From Arthrobotrys musiformis (Eukaryota; Ascomycota; Orbiliomycetes; Orbiliales; Orbiliaceae): 64,000 nt of DNA. The notes under the pieces are model-generated. The model had not been told where the DNA came from and searched no databases. It saw nothing but the letters and a program-made list of their open reading frames with translations. Positions within the stretch are counted from its first letter, which is position 1; every line of letters begins with the position of its first letter. The stretch lies in assembly GCA_036971715.1 (NCBI GenBank), contig JAVHJL010000010.1, positions 1,702,037 through 1,766,036 on the forward strand, in the 5' to 3' direction. Both the position numbers and the translations under genes were made by a program. This document shows positions 10,356 to 21,405 of the stretch, one piece after another.

Positions 10356-13300
10356 ATTTGCTGGATTTCCTTTGGTACGGTGAATTTATTCGGAGTAGAG
10401 GGTAATAAATTTTTTGGATTCAAGCTACATATATGTATGCTTGGGGTTTAAAGTGAATTTTATATTATTAGAAGGGGAGAGTAGTAAATATATATTTATA
10501 TGGCTGGGAGGAAAGAAGAAGGAATTAAAATCCCTTTCGCATGCGCAACCCCCATTCTTTTTATCCACCGCGAGATCAGGTCACTGTTATCGTCGTGTGC
10601 TGCGCAGCATTCCACGAGACCAACTTTGTCGTTTTGCCTTAATTTCCTCCCAAGAAATCTCGCTTTTCATGCGCAAAAAGAAATTGAACTAACAGGTTAG
10701 TTCAACGGCACAGATTGACGCCCTTCCCCGGCCGCCACATACGTTCGTTCACCCAGAACTGGTTATGCCGAAGGGGTGGATGGTGCCACACGATAACCAT
10801 CATATAAAACATATGACGAAAGGCCTAGTCCAATCATCCAGTCTCATGGTCACACATGCCCTGTTCATGATTGCGGCTGAGCACCGTTTCGTGGCTGTCC
10901 ATCCTCAGCTGAGGGGGTGGTGACATAGTACCGATCAAACATTAAACGAAGTGCGAGCTCTGGGGTACGTTCAGTTACAAGTTATCAACTTTTTGAACAG
11001 CAGAAATAATGCTTGGCCTATCCCATGACTAGAGCGTTTTTTCTTCATAATCGTTAAACAAGCGAAATTACGAGGGAAAGGTGGACCAAAAGCGTACTAC
11101 TCTTATGTTTGTATGGTTTTCGCCTTGATGGTTCGCCCACCCATTCGATTTCTAGCAGGGATGTTTGATCAAATGTCTATGAGCTTAAGGGATTTAAGCA
11201 TATGCAGGATGATGCACGGTTTGCTCACGAAAAGAAAGGTCAAGAATTTTGGATCGTTCTCGGCGCATGAAATCAGTTGTTCATTTGAATCTGCTTAATT
11301 CCGGCTCGTCTTGCAAGTCTCAAGCTGGTGGTCAGACCCGTGCGTCTGCGATGCACATATATCAGAAATTTAATTTACTATTTTCCTGTGGTCAATCGGG
11401 CGGTTGTCGATTTGAGCCAATGAAGGGAGAAGTCGTGAATTTATTTTCCTTTACATGGCGTCGAGCTAGGAATGGAGTATTGAATACCAAGGACGGCCGG
11501 AGGTCCTCTAAGGAGAATATCGTACCGAGCTGCATGTGCAGCTGCAGATGCAAGCCTCTCGAGAAGGAAAAAAAAAAAAAAAAAAAATAGAGGCTTGCAT
11601 CTTCTGCAGACATTTTGAGAGCTCGATTGCCTAGCTGGATTCTCGACCCCTCAGCCATATTGTAATAAAATCGATTTAATTTCTGGTTGCAGAATATCCT
11701 ATCGCACAAATCTCCATGTATATGACCATGCAAGGTTGAGGATTTGGAGACTTGGATATTTCCGTCATCCATTAAGATTAATCGATCAGGCAGGTTTGTT
11801 TCCGGAGTTTTATCATTGCGCAAAGGCTCGATTCGAATGTCGCACAAATCTCCCAGGCGGAAAATGCCATCAGGCGGGTGTTTATATCGATTGACAGGTT
11901 GCAATTACCTAGTGGTATTTCCCTGCTTATTTCCCCAAAGCCAGCAGGTAGAATACGGAGCAAATGACAGCTATACCGGTTTTAGTCCTAGCAGCATCGA
12001 CTACATACAAAGCCAGTCATTATGTACTCTCAACCTAGGATAAGACCACCCGAAATCAAATCGATTGATACCACCGATACCAAACCGACGGGAATTTCAT
12101 TTGCCCAGGCTCCCAATCGTATGTATTTACATGTCTCTGATGGACGGGGCATGGCCCGTGGACTGGGCCAAAAGCCACAACGAACCGAATTGCAGGGTTT
12201 AGGCCGACCTAATTCGCACTTCAATTCAAACCCCCACGCGGTATACCGGTATTCCATCTTGACGAAGTAACACAGAATCAACTTTGTGCCTGGTCTAACG
12301 ATACAGCAGGGGTTTTCATAATAGAACTTCGCAAACCATCTAGGTATCCCAACCTAATTTTAATAGTCAACTAGTTTCGTTTGTATTGAATATACATAGT
12401 GGCAATGTTGGCACCTGACTACCGACGACCTCAAAGTGTCCCGAGATTGCCTTCGATTAAACTGCTCGATTGTCTAAAACTATCTCTATCTTTGATACTC
12501 GCCCGTGCATGCCAACGTAAATGGTCCCGAGACTACCCAAAGTGGTGTCGAGCAGCCAATGTTATTATTTTCAAGCCTGGTCAATAGTCCCAGCTTTGAA
12601 ATGTCCGTTGTTATAGAATTAGACATGGGAAATGGCATCACGGAATGCGGCAAAAGGGATCTATAGCTTGGGAGAGTTCTTTGATTGAGAAAAGGGAGAG
12701 AAAAGGTGTGTGTGTGAGCAAAGCTCTGGGTATTTGGAGTATTGTAAAATGACACCTGTAAGAGCCTAAGGACTTTCTTTAATTAAGGAAGCTACAGGGG
12801 AGGTACTATGTATGAACTATATGGTGTTTAATCATTTGCGCTGGTAGTGGTTACCTACAGGCGGTGGGGTAAGATAGGTCAGATTCCTTAAATTTCAACT
12901 GGCGCGATTTGAATGAAGCTCTTGTAGACGCTATAGAGAAAAAACAAAACAGTGAATGCTGCTTTGTTTCGTAAACCATACCCGGCCCGAACCACAGCGG
13001 TTTATCTCGTAAACCCAAGACTGCTGCTGATACAGCGGTGGTTTTTAGAACTATTTCGGCATTTCTTCGAATATGTCAGTAGGTGGGCATATCGATGCAG
13101 TTTCCCCTAGCGCGGTAAGCACTGTAGACAATTTTACAATATTCCAATTCATGCATCTGCATTTTTGCTATTGGAATATGTACACAAACGACCAAGCTAA
13201 CCGGGCTACAGCTATATAAATGGCCTTGCGCAGATAGATCAACACATATATCCATGGATCGAGGGTCATAGCCTCGAATAGGTTTCTGGTATGCGAAATA

Positions 13301-14535
13301 ATATATCAGAAAACATGTCACACAGACTGGACAAGCGCGAGTGCTTTCCGACTCTGGCCCGTCCCTTCTGTAACTGGATCTAGTTAGACCGACAAAAAAG
13401 TTGAAGGTTGGGTTGGGTTCTTTCAAAAAATAAATCCAACGTGTTAATAGGGATATCACAAGAAATTTTAACTTGGGGCTAGTGTTCAACGTTTCGAAAT
13501 TTCTTGCTTTGGAGGCTTTCATAGGTGCCTCCTCGTAGCAAGCTGTGCATTTAGACATCAGGTAGAAAGGTTGCCAATTTTGCTATGTTATGATACTATA
13601 CTATGCCCATCAGGGTTCGCTCCAGGTGGGAGATCCTTGAGCGACCCCAAGACTAGGGGATCCTAGAAGAGATCTTTTAGGGAATCGGATAGGGAACGCA
13701 CATTTCAATCGTGTTACTATCCGGCGCCAGCTCTCGATCTCCCCATTTAAATTTTGGAGAAATATCTAACTTTATTGGCGGTTTGTGCACGAGACAAGCG
13801 GTTTGTTCCGATGAGCGAATTCGAAGCTGGCCTAAATTTATATAGAAACTAGAGGCAACGACACAAAACTTGACGCTACTTGATTTATTAGGTACTCACG
13901 TAAAATTAAAAGCGTATGGAAAGTAGCGGTGGTCGTGGTTGACCGCCCAAAACGTTAAAGCCCGTTAGCTCTGGGTGCTGCCCGTTGGATCAATGTGGTG
14001 TGCTGTTGGACATTTGTCCGTGCTAGCCCAATGCATGCGGGCACTAAGAAGGGAAATTGACTGACCAACGTGGTGGAATCGCCCGGATTTTCTTATCTGC
14101 CCGATGCGCATGCTAACTAGCCTGGTCCCTATGAATACTATGCACACACGGCCTCCGCTCCGGAATAACCTCTCACTAGGCAAGCTAGGTTTGAGCCGAA
14201 TGACGTAAAGTCTGGGATCTTAGAACCGTGTTGTTCACGTTGTCGCGGACGGGCTGCGGAATGGCCATCGATCAAATGCCAATTATGTTGTATCGGCGTG
14301 CTTTTATATGGCTGAAAACCAGATCATATTGTAATCGTTTGAGAAGCGGAGCGAGCTCATCGATGAGCACAATTGCAGGATACCGCTCGCGAGTCTAGTC
14401 TTTGCCACTGAAAGCGGCTCACTTGCATTCTTGTTATTCACATCGCCCATTCCGGCATCGATACATCATCAGCGATGTGATACGGAATATATGTATAGTT
14501 TTTTCTCTTTTGCCGGTTTGGTGTCTATGCGATGG
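10356..14535. other. Gene-poor interval with degraded-looking sequence
   Basis: About 4 kb without a recognisable gene. The longest minus-strand frame (11392-11904) lacks an ATG at its 5' end and runs through an A-tract, giving a poly-Phe stretch. It may be chance or a gene remnant. A perfect 14-bp inverted repeat with an A-rich loop lies at 11546-11602. The proximal promoter of the downstream mannitol gene is at the right edge. Confidence 0.4.
11546..11602. repeat. Perfect 14-bp inverted repeat around an A-tract
   Basis: The left arm (11546-11559, agatgcaagcctct) is exactly complementary to the right arm (11589-11602). The 29-nt loop is mostly a run of A. It would form a stable hairpin on either strand. 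Confidence 0.7.
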
Positions 14536-14542
14536 TATAAAA
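14536..14542 (+). promoter_or_regulatory. TATA box of mannitol-1-P dehydrogenase gene
   Basis: TATAAAA lies 151 nt upstream of the chosen ATG at 14687. It falls inside the 5' open-frame extension, which supports starting translation at 14687 rather than at 14402. Confidence 0.45.
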
Positions 14543-14686
14543 GTACGTACGGGATGCGAACTCCCATCAATTGATCAATTAGAACCGTTTGAGAACCTTT
14601 TCGCTGACCGGTTCAATAATTATAAAGGTTTCACTGACCAGAACCTATTATCCTTCGTATCTACAATATACTTACGCTTTAACCTT

Positions 14687-15952
14687 ATGCCGAACGCCAT
14701 TCATTTCGGTGCCGGCAATATCGGCCGAGGGTTTATCGGTCCATTGCTCGTTGACTCCGGATACCACGTTACTTTTGCAGACGTCAACGAGTCACTCATC
14801 GACTCTTTGAACGCCCACGACCATTATACAGTTCATATTCTTTCCCAGAGATCATCAACTGCCGAAGTGACGGATTTCTCTGGAGTAGTCTCAACCTCCC
14901 CAGACCTCGTTGAGAAATTTCCTGAAGCGGACCTCATCACTACCTCCGTCGGTGCACAAATCCTACCTAAAATCGCGCCCACTATTGCGAAGGGGTTAAA
15001 GAGATTGTACCAAGAGCGTCCAGATGCTCTTGTCGATATAATTGCTTGCGAGAACGGTATCGGTGCATCCGAGATCCTTAGAAAGGAAGTCGGAAAGCAT
15101 TTCAAGAAAGATGCCTCACCCGCGCAAATTGAGTTTTTCGACAAGCGAGTCGGGTTCGCGAATTGTTCTGTGGATCGTATTGTACCTCCCTTCGATCCTA
15201 CCAAAACTCCAGGTGTCAATGGAAATGGTGACGGGATAAATAAATCCAAGGATCATGAATTGGATGTTGGGGTTGAGGACTTCTACGAATGGGTTGTTGA
15301 CCAGGATGCTCTCAAGACGGACCATAACATCCACGGAATGAAACTTGCCCGGGATCTGCTGGCTTACGTTGAAAGGAAGCTGTTTACTCTGAATACCGCC
15401 CATGCGACCATCGCGTACCTAGGTTGGCTGAAGGGTTATGAAACCGTGAACGAGGCCATTGAGGACAGGCAGATCTACGATATCGCCAAGGGGGCAGTAG
15501 CGGAGTCGGGCAGAGCCCTTCTCAAGAAGCACACAATATTCTCAAAGGACGAACATGAAAGGTATATCAATACCATCATGGACCGCCGGTTAAAGAATCC
15601 GAGCGTGCAAGACGAGATTAGGAGGGTCTGTCGGGCACCTAAGAGGAAGTTGGGTCGGAACGACCGGCTGGTAGGGCCTGCTATGATGGATTACGAGTTT
15701 GGGGTTGGGAAACCTACGAACCTTGCGAAATCAATCGCAGCGGCGATTTGGTATAGCGACAAAGAGGATGAAGACGCCGTGGCAATCAGGAACATGGTCG
15801 GCGAAGGTGGCGTTGAAAAAGTGCTCCAAGAAGTCAGTGGATTAAAGAAGGGAGCCAAAAAGGCCGACGATCAATTGGTGGACCACGTTCTCAAAGCGTA
15901 TGGGGCTTTAAGAGCGGAGTTGGACAGCCCATCATCCCCAGTGGCCGATTGA
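14687..15952 (+). CDS. mtlD: Mannitol-1-phosphate 5-dehydrogenase
   Basis: An intronless 421-aa protein of the polyol-specific long-chain dehydrogenase family, interconverting fructose-6-phosphate and mannitol-1-phosphate with NAD(H) in the cytosol. It is the key step of fungal mannitol metabolism. Residues 8-18 (GAGNIGRGFIG) form the NAD-binding motif. NCSVDRIVPP, the catalytic-region ERKLFTLNTAH and IAYLG follow in family order. The frame is open for 95 codons upstream to 14402, but that extension looks noncoding, contains a TATA box, and homologues begin at MPNAIHFGAGN. The protein is ~30 residues longer than the ~388-aa fungal homologues I recall. Part of the excess is a Gly/Asn/Lys/Asp-rich loop encoded at about 15217-15270, with another part in the C-terminal tail. 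The symbol follows the bacterial name; fungal names vary (mpdA). Confidence 0.93.
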   Translation: MPNAIHFGAGNIGRGFIGPLLVDSGYHVTFADVNESLIDSLNAHDHYTVHILSQRSSTAEVTDFSGVVSTSPDLVEKFPEADLITTSVGAQILPKIAPTIAKGLKRLYQERPDALVDIIACENGIGASEILRKEVGKHFKKDASPAQIEFFDKRVGFANCSVDRIVPPFDPTKTPGVNGNGDGINKSKDHELDVGVEDFYEWVVDQDALKTDHNIHGMKLARDLLAYVERKLFTLNTAHATIAYLGWLKGYETVNEAIEDRQIYDIAKGAVAESGRALLKKHTIFSKDEHERYINTIMDRRLKNPSVQDEIRRVCRAPKRKLGRNDRLVGPAMMDYEFGVGKPTNLAKSIAAAIWYSDKEDEDAVAIRNMVGEGGVEKVLQEVSGLKKGAKKADDQLVDHVLKAYGALRAELDSPSSPVAD

Positions 15953-16732
15953 ACAGGTATTTTCTCAAATGTATTGCTATCGGCGTAAATGGTTCCGCAT
16001 TTTTTATGTTTTTGATTTTTCTCTCCCTTTCACTTTTTGAGCTCGCTCTCTCGTTTGCAGTCTTCATCTCGATCCTGCGGCATGAATTTGCGCCGGGCGG
16101 TTATCAAGCTTGCAAGCTCGTTGACTTGGACGTGCCCGAGCTGAGCTGGGTGTGCCGTCGGGCATGCAGCATACGTTGCATCGATCGTGTATGTATTTTT
16201 CAGCAAAAAGGAGCTCTCTTCCAAAAGCGCCATTAATTTGGAAAGTGCTTGGTAGGGCTAAGATTATAATTATAAGATTATAAGGCTCCACACATCAATG
16301 TGGAACGGATGTGTAACCTCGATATTAGATTTTAGACTGGAAGGCGAGTTCCGAACTGCGGGATCGTGAATCTCTTGCTCGGTGAACCCAAACATTTGTC
16401 AGCGTAGCCAAGGCCTGTAGCCTAGTTTGTGAGCTCTATCAAGCTTGCAGGTTGCATCGTGAGATTAATCAGCGATCCCAGCTCTTTCAAGCATCATGCT
16501 GACAAAAGAGTCAATCCTTGATCGAGCGATAACTGTGTGCACACTTCAAACGCTTCGAATTCACTATTTCGTCCGCGCTGTGCTGCTATAATTATAAATT
16601 GACGGAGTTCTCACACCACCTTTACTTTATGTAAGAGCAGCAACCATTCATTTAGAACCAACCACTTCACCAAAATCCTACCGAATACCGAAGATTCTCC
16701 GTGAGAATATCCACATAAACCGTGCGCTCAGG
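15953..16732. other. Intergenic between mtlD and epimerase gene
   Basis: 3' flank of the mannitol gene and promoter of the next gene. Short frames on either strand are not convincing. No feature is recognised. Confidence 0.4.
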
Positions 16733-18061
16733 ATGTCAGGAGAGGTTCCAATCACCATACCAAAGCTCAAGGTTTTCTTGACGGGCGGAACCGGATACAT
16801 GTAAGTTCCAGCTGGCTACCTGCGTAGTTAGCCGTGACATCACATCTCGGCTGTGACGTCACAACCCTTGTCTCCTCCACTTCCACACTACTAACGAAGA
16901 CGAGGTCATTTCAGTGGCGGCGCAATTTTGACGACTCTCCTTCGATCACCGGATCTTGAGGTTACCACCCTTGTTCGTTCTGAATCCGCGATCGAAACGC
17001 TCACATCTCCTGCCACAAATCCTAAATTCTTCACCGGGTCGACTCCGAAATGCGTGCTTGGGTCGCTATCAGATACAGATTTACTGCGTAGACTGGCGTC
17101 TGAATCTGACATCGTTGTTAATTGCGCGTCGGCGAATGATCTTGCTGCTGTTGAAGCTCTTATTCAGGGATTAAGCGAGAGTGGGGAGGCAAGGAAGAAG
17201 ATATTCGTGCACACTTCGGGAACTAGTGCATTTGCAACTTTTAACAACGGTGATGAAGCTGGGAGGCCGTTTGATGACGCTGAGGACTTGGTGGAGGTAT
17301 TGAGAGAATGGGACGAAAGAGAGCAGTACGGGCACAGAACAGTGACTTTGAGAGTCGTAGAATTGGGCAAGGAGAAGGGCGTTTCGACATATACTGTCGT
17401 GCCACCAACTATTTGTCAGTTCTAGGACAACCTGCCCACGGTGTCGGTCGCGAAAACGGGCCAAAGAGTCTAATATCCCCTTTGTTTTGTAGATGGCCAA
17501 ACCACTGCGATTATTCCACGCTTATCCGTCCAATTTCCACCACTTATTCGGACCGCCATCGAAACAAAGAAGGCGCATTACATCGGCTCTGGAAATGCCG
17601 TCTGGTCGAACGTTCACATAACGGATCTTGCGAATTTGTATGAACTGATCATCCGCCGCGCGCTCAGTGGCATAGCAAAGTCTGGATACGACGGTATATA
17701 CTTCGCTTCCAACGGAGAAAAAAGCTGGAAGGACATCGCTTACGCAGTCAAGGAGGCTGTCGAAGCTTTGGGAGGATGGGACGGCGGGAGAGTTGGGTCG
17801 GAAAGCTGGACTGTTGAGGACGCAGCGCAAATCGAAGGGGTAAATGGGGTTAGGGATGCTAAATTGGCTTTTGGGTCTAAGTGCGTGCCTAATCCGTTCA
17901 TTTCAGAGAGTCGAGTTGTTAACAAGGGGTCGATTAGTGTGATCACGGTGCCGACTAAAGCGCTGGAGCTAGGCTGGAAACCAGCATTTGGGGGAGAAGC
18001 GGTTGTGGAAAGCATGAAGAGGGATGCTATCGTTTTGTGGAAACAATTTAAGGGCGAGTGA
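16733..18061 (+). CDS. NAD-dependent epimerase/dehydratase-like protein (extended SDR)
   Basis: Three exons are inferred: 16733-16800, 16915-17414 and 17493-18061, giving 378 aa. The introns are 16801-16914 (114 nt) and 17415-17492 (78 nt). The first intron splits an N-terminal Rossmann motif, FLTGGTGYIGG (residues 16-25), as the SDR gene's intron also does. Later blocks include HTSGTSAF, VPPTIYG spanning the second splice, and VHITDLANLYELI. These match fungal atypical/extended SDRs annotated as nucleoside-diphosphate-sugar epimerases, related to yeast YLL056C. I did not locate a clear Y-x3-K, so the enzyme activity is uncertain and a NAD(P)-binding sensor or NmrA-like role remains possible. 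No signal peptide is seen, so it is probably cytosolic. Confidence 0.82.
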
Positions 18062-19323
18062 TTACAGCATATAGGAGCAAGTAGTTGACTATCAAGGCCG
18101 GTCCTTGTGGAGTCCGGGTACTAGGCGAGCTTGACCTAATATAATTGTGGGCTCTTCCTCGATGAAGCAGTTTTAAATGGCCAGAACATTGACACACCCA
18201 CTCAAGTTTGCGGTTTCTCCAGCCAAATCTTTGGACTGTCAATAATGATTCATGCCAGTTTCCTATGCTCATAATTGGCTCTTTTCGCTGTCTATTGCCA
18301 GGGGGTCATCTTCATAGTGAGCGAATCCAAAAACAACATCGCTCCCTCATAGTGAACACCTGGGGGCGAGACTGATGAAGCATTATCTCGCAAATAAATT
18401 CAAACCCCTCCGTTGCAAAGCCTCAATACCTTGCTACGTATATAGTATATGCATACCATTACACAAGACGAGCTATAGTACTAGCGTGTACAAGCAAATA
18501 TCCGTTCTGAGGTTGAATTCTAAGTCGAGTCCCAAAAGAGAGGATTGCCCAAATGGGAAGGTTTCCGGGTTACACCAACACGGTACACCGCGAAATCCAA
18601 CGAACGAATACGGGCAGGCCGTCTTGGACCCCCTCCCCCACCCGGGTTGCAAAATAGTGGCGGACGGATAGCTATATATATATAGCTATAGGCGTTCTCC
18701 AAACTTCGAAACAGAGGGTTGTGATATAGAGAGGCCTATATATCCTTGTTCCATTACAGCTTGTATCTCCGCTTGGTACCATTGTGCCGCCGCCACGGCA
18801 TGACATAGTCTCGAGGTATGATACTGGCCTCTTAATTAAGATAATGAACAGAGGGATGTTCTATATTAACTGACTGATTAGCGGCCACTATGCTGGCTTC
18901 AACACTTATGCACTCACCTTGCACGCCTCCATGTCATGACACTCAGCCTAGCAGCGCACGCTTAACGGCGCTACAACAAAATCCCTAACGAGATATAAAT
19001 ACCCCTTCATCCTCCTAATTCTCTTCATTGAACAGCTGCTGGTCTCCTCCCCCTATCCATACGCCATCCAAACTTCAAACTTCTATCCTTCTTACATCGA
19101 TAGCTCGTTCTTCTTGCCATTGATGCTTCTTCCCGTGTTTCTGCCATCCATTTGAACTTCCTTTGCTCATTCGTCTCAATCTTCTATCCTACGCCATATA
19201 GTCTTCCCTCCCCTTCATCTTCCATCCTAGTTCCGGTATCTATTATCTCTTTCTCACGGGATTGAATTCGTTTGTCCGAAACCACCTAACAACAGTTGTA
19301 TCAGCCGTTTCCATAAGCTCAAA
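18062..19323. other. Intergenic, promoter of RNase III-like gene
   Basis: About 1.26 kb. The right-hand ~300 bases are pyrimidine-rich (many TTC/CTT/CCT runs) up to the ATG at 19324, typical of a fungal promoter and 5' leader. TATAAATA lies near 18994. No gene is recognised in the left part. Confidence 0.45.
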
Positions 19324-20975
19324 ATGGAAGGGCTTCATCAGTATATCTTGAATCATACAGATTCTGATACCATCCACGAGAATGGGAACCGACAGTCCTT
19401 CGAACAACTAGGCCAAGTCCCGCATACGCCTCGACAGATAAACTATCCCTATAACATCGAGGTCACCGATGAGTGCCTCGAACGAGCAATCGATGTGCTC
19501 AAGTTGGCTTTTCCCCGAATGCGTGTTCCCGACTTCAAGGCCGACAATGCTGGTTGGCCAGAGGGGCCACCGACATTCGGTTCGCGATGGCAATTAGCCA
19601 AGGTCTTTGTCAGCAAATTTGCTCTGATTAACCCGAAGCCCGGTGAGCACTTAAAGGCGCGCTCGATCAAAGCATACGGGTACAACTTTTTCGAAAACAA
19701 CCAGAGGCTCCGAGAAATCGGATGCCACCTGCTTGCTTCCGTTGTTTCGTTGGCTGTTATGAAGAGAACAGAGGACTTTAGTGGTCCTGTTATGGCTGTG
19801 AGTATTGTATAATACTTGAAATATATACTCTGGGTTTGGTCGACGGAGTTTGATATGGCATTTACTAACATAGAAACTAGGCGGCCACAAACAAACTTCG
19901 ACAGCGAGATGTTTTGTCCGCTCTCGCATACCTCTACGGGCTCGACGAATTCATCCTTACTGGGATGAGTTCGTCTGGTGAGCCGAGAAAGCTAGATAGG
20001 ACGATGCTCGCTGACTGCTTTCTGGCTCTGGTTGCTGCGGTCTATCAAGACAACGGGTGGGAGGTCATGAGGGACTGGTTGGAGGATTTGGTCCTCCCAG
20101 TCTTGTCCTTGGCTCTGGAGAGCCAGGACGTAAAGCATGCGTATGACAGTAAGTAATACTACTCTGAATAGCAATGCGTGTGGAAGGGGTTTTCATGTTA
20201 TGGATAATAAACTAATCACACATTATCATCGCAACTTCTAGAAGGCCAGGAGTTCGCAATGGCGGCCGGGAGGAGGCGAGAATTATCCGCCAATTCACAA
20301 GCCTTACAATCGCCCGTGATATCGGTATCGGCGCCGACACAGGGCCAGGCGCCAGCACAGAAAAGCGGAAGCCCGCTATTGGATGCTTGGATGGAGCTAT
20401 ACGCTCCAGGGCAGCGAGCTAGAATTGTCCATCACACAGAAAACCACGCGGGGATCTACTTGGGGGAAACGTGCTTGGCGACGGCCTGGGGGGGTACGAA
20501 GGCCGAAGCGGAGAAGAATGCCATTGAATTGGCATTAGACAAGCTAGAAGAAGCCCCTAGCTCTGAGGTGGAGCAGGAGGACATCAAAGAGGATGGCAAT
20601 GGAGAAGAGAACGAAGATGAAGACGACGACGACGACGACGTGGAGGTCCCTATCGACCTATCAAAGTATATTTACTCGGAGGATGGTAGGCCTGACGAAG
20701 AGGACGTAGTTGAAGAAGGAGATATTGTATACGGGGGGGATAGATTTACGAGGATGGAAGAGGTGGAAATGGCGAAGCAAGACAGGAGGGAGAAAAAGAG
20801 AGAGAAGGGTAGAAGGAAGAAGGAGAAAATAGAGGAGAAGAAGATGGAGAAGAGGAGGGCCGCTAATGCGGCGGCCGGGGAGAGGGCAACTAAGAGGGAG
20901 AAGAAGGCGGAGAAGAAGGCCGCAAAACGAACAGGCCAGAATGGGGGCAAGAAAGTCAGGGGGGGTGCCCGGTGA
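19324..20975 (+). CDS. RNase III-like protein with dsRNA-binding domain, catalytically degenerate
   Basis: Three exons are inferred: 19324-19797, 19881-20148 and 20242-20975, giving 491 aa. The introns are 83 nt (CTAAC branch) and 93 nt. An RNase III-type fold is suggested by NNQRLREIG, which aligns with the family signature ERLEFLGD, and by LADCFLALVAAVY, which aligns with LADxxEALIGAxY. The signature acidic residues E/D of the first motif and E of the second are replaced, so cleavage activity is unlikely. A dsRBD-like segment follows at about 290-355 (LDAWMELY..GTKAEAEKNAIELAL). The tail is an acidic E/D run and then a Lys/Arg/Glu-rich ~90-residue segment (REKKREKGRRKKEK). Mitochondrial mL44 shares this architecture, but no targeting peptide is evident. 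An RNA-binding role is inferred. Confidence 0.78.
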
Positions 20976-21405
20976 TGGCCACAGGATCGCAGATGGCACT
21001 CACTCTAGGGTAATTTTGTAGGAAGGCTCTAAAACGACAAGAAATGGCCGTCTCACATCTTATTAAAGAAGCTGAGATCTTTTTACACCTCAATATGCAA
21101 TAGATGTGTTCGGACGGGATGGCACTGCTTGCGTGTAAATTTGTAAAACTACATCTAAGTGGTATATTGGGAAACTGGAGGCTAGAAAAAAGGCACAGGA
21201 GGGAGGGTATCGCTTGGAAACATGCAGAAAAATGCGTATATATAAATGTATATCCGTTGTCTCGAACCATTATATCCGTTTTGACTAAATATAGACTGTA
21301 ATATATCGGGAGGTAGAACAATGCCGGAAGTGTTAAAATATTTCAACGAGAGCGCTAGTATACCACTGTACGCCCAAATCCAAGGACAGAAACTGTATGG
21401 TACCA
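20976..21405. other. Convergent intergenic spacer
   Basis: 430 bp separate the stop codons of two convergent genes. It should carry both 3' UTRs. No other feature is recognised. Confidence 0.5.

Noticed and set aside
11392..11904. 170-codon minus-strand frame
   Set aside because: No ATG at its 5' end, passes through the poly-A hairpin loop as poly-Phe, and has no known domain.
14402..14686. 95-codon N-terminal extension of the mannitol-1-P dehydrogenase frame
   Set aside because: Non-family composition, contains a TATA box, and homologues start at the downstream ATG.
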